A stretch of DNA of 64,000 nucleotides from Capronia americana (lineage: Eukaryota > Ascomycota > Eurotiomycetes > Chaetothyriales > Herpotrichiellaceae), in the NCBI GenBank assembly GCA_016110215.1, contig JADWQD010000015.1, positions 62,001 to 126,000 on the forward strand. Reading direction: 5' to 3'. The notes under the pieces are model-generated. The model worked only from the letters and a program-made list of their open reading frames with translations, had not been told where the DNA came from and searched no databases. How positions within the stretch are numbered: the first letter of the stretch is position 1; every line of letters begins with the position of its first letter. Shown here one piece after another: positions 62,906 through 64,000 of this stretch. The position numbers and the translations under genes were made by a program.

Positions 62906-64000
62906 TCATGAAGCTTTCTTTCCAACGTTTGGCGCCTTCAATGACGTAAATACCACGACCGTGACGGCGAGCATGGCGCTGCCGCCTACCAGATAAGCCG
63001 TCTCACGGCCAGCCCACCAGAACAGGGTGCAGAACACAATGGGCCCCAATGCTCTCCCGAGCTGTCCCCAGCTCCTCAAAGCCCCCAGCACTTCTCCTCT
63101 GTTGCTTTCCTTTGCTTCAAAACTTCCGAGACTGTTCAAGCCGGTCACAACTGTAGCCGAGGTAACCGCAAGTAGTGCGCCAGCGCAGTACAAGCCAGTC
63201 GTATCCTGAATCCGAGAAAGGAGGAAAAACGATATTGTGCTTGACACAACTCCAATCTTGACCACGGTAAGCGGCGGCAAGCGTCGTACAACCGATCCTT
63301 GAAGGATGGAGGCTACCAAGCCGACGAAACCCAGAAGTCGTCCATTCATTTTCGACGGTGACAGGTGGTCCGGATACAAAACAGAGGTGATCAAAAATGG
63401 TAGCGAAAACTCCATTCCAGAGAAGGGCAAGAGGAAGAGAAAATGGACAAGGTTCAGAATCAGCGGGTTGTTGGTATGCCGAAATGATTTGGGGCCACCC
63501 GTAGTCGTCTTGGAGCCAGTTGCCTCACGCTTCGCCGGTCTCGTCTCTGGAAGCTGGAAGTATAAGTACAGCGTCTCCAACACGATCAGGAGCAGTGAGA
63601 ACCCAGCAGCCGTGGCGAAAGGGTTCGCGATCACCGTCGTAATGCTCGCTAAGGCGGCTCCCAACGTCGGTCCGAACGTGAAGGCAACGCTGAAGCAGGC
63701 ACCCACGAGCGCCATGGTCGATCCCCTCTGCTCGTCGGTGCTGATGTCGGTTGCAATGGCAGTCGCCAGCTGAACATTCCCCTCACTTAGTCCGCCCACA
63801 ATCCGGCTCAGCAGAAACGTGCGGAAGTCCACGGCGAAACACCACAATGCCACACTGGCAATGTTGCCGCACATGCTCCATAACAGCGCTGTTCGCCTGC
63901 CGTATTTGTCCGAGGCTCTTCCGATCACCGGGCTTGCAATGGCCTGCAATAACGAGAACAGGGAACCTAGTGCACCTCCAAGCAAGACGATGTCGTATTT
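62906..64000 (-). CDS. MFS transporter, TetA/MFSD10-like (partial, runs off right edge)
   Basis: The minus-strand frame is open from the window edge to a stop at 62906; the 5' end lies beyond base 64000, so the N-terminus is missing. At least ten hydrophobic segments are seen. GSLFSLLQAIASPVIGRASDKYGRR is the loop-2 MFS signature (G-x-x-x-D-x-x-G-R-R), followed by RIVGGLSEGNVQLATAIATDISTDEQRG, typical of the TetA-like group including animal MFSD10 and its fungal relatives. The C-terminal half includes NRGEVLGALRSWGQLGRALGPIVFCTLFWWAG, again family-like. Such permeases export organic anions or drugs; the fungal orthologues are not well characterised. No intron is needed in the visible part. 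Confidence 0.85.
   Translation of the reverse strand, partial: KYDIVLLGGALGSLFSLLQAIASPVIGRASDKYGRRTALLWSMCGNIASVALWCFAVDFRTFLLSRIVGGLSEGNVQLATAIATDISTDEQRGSTMALVGACFSVAFTFGPTLGAALASITTVIANPFATAAGFSLLLIVLETLYLYFQLPETRPAKREATGSKTTTGGPKSFRHTNNPLILNLVHFLFLLPFSGMEFSLPFLITSVLYPDHLSPSKMNGRLLGFVGLVASILQGSVVRRLPPLTVVKIGVVSSTISFFLLSRIQDTTGLYCAGALLAVTSATVVTGLNSLGSFEAKESNRGEVLGALRSWGQLGRALGPIVFCTLFWWAGRETAYLVGGSAMLAVTVVVFTSLKAPNVGKKAS

Noticed and set aside
1..64000. tRNA, rRNA and other structured RNA genes
   Set aside because: I looked for tRNA B-box-like GGTTCGAATCC words and rRNA-like blocks and found none I could fold into a cloverleaf by eye. A covariance-model scan would settle this.

Overview
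This is a nuclear window from a filamentous ascomycete (Pezizomycotina). The genes carry short GT-AG introns of about 48-100 nt with CTAAC-like branch points. The gene families are fungal: Zn2Cys6 regulator, Cas1p-type acyltransferase, DUF6594, ustYa/DUF3328, GPR1/FUN34/YaaH and DAL5-like transporters. Recurring TACTCCGTA / TACGGAGTA motifs in the spacers hint at Eurotiomycetes, but the genus cannot be fixed. Intron positions below were worked out by hand from reading frame, splice signals and family alignment from memory. No RNA evidence was available.

Layout. 1-10.2 kb holds a catabolic or detoxification-like group: lipocalin-like protein, SDR, zinc alcohol/polyol dehydrogenase, a Zn2Cys6 regulator divergent from it, aldehyde dehydrogenase and an omega-like GST. 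10.2-19 kb is gene-poor: a 23-bp minisatellite, an unknown three-exon gene, a DUF6594 membrane protein, a retropepsin-like protein and an atypical protein kinase. 19.1-22 kb is an eight-exon secreted sedolisin (S53) peptidase with a minisatellite that duplicates a splice site, followed by an unknown single-exon gene at 22.6-23.2 kb.

23.9-27.8 kb is the highlight: a compact ribosomal peptide (RiPP) locus of the dikaritin/ustiloxin type. Two ustYa-family (DUF3328) oxidase genes, each with two HxxHC motifs and one N-terminal membrane anchor, lie head-to-tail. Divergent from them is a secreted precursor peptide with a signal sequence and four near-identical 29-residue repeats separated by Lys-Arg (Kex2) sites. 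The repeat contains an invariant Tyr/Trp/Tyr core (IYHQTWGYDAH).

28.6-42 kb: APC10/DOC1, a Cas1p-type acyltransferase, a monocarboxylate-type MFS transporter, a 2OG-Fe(II) oxygenase divergent from a DAL5-like MFS transporter, and an acetate-permease-family gene. 44.3-64 kb is mostly housekeeping: acyl-CoA dehydrogenase, histidine phosphatase, PP2C phosphatase, phosphatidylinositol synthase, an HSL-type esterase, the Ctf4/Mcl1 replisome factor, two unknown proteins and a partial MFS transporter running off the right edge. A repeat-rich AT-rich island at 52.3-53.0 kb interrupts this part.

The RiPP genes make a coherent pathway: the precursor enters the secretory route, the ustYa proteins oxidatively crosslink the core, and Kex2-type and other peptidases release four copies. 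The neighbouring sedolisin, acyltransferase and MFS transporter are possible but unproven partners.
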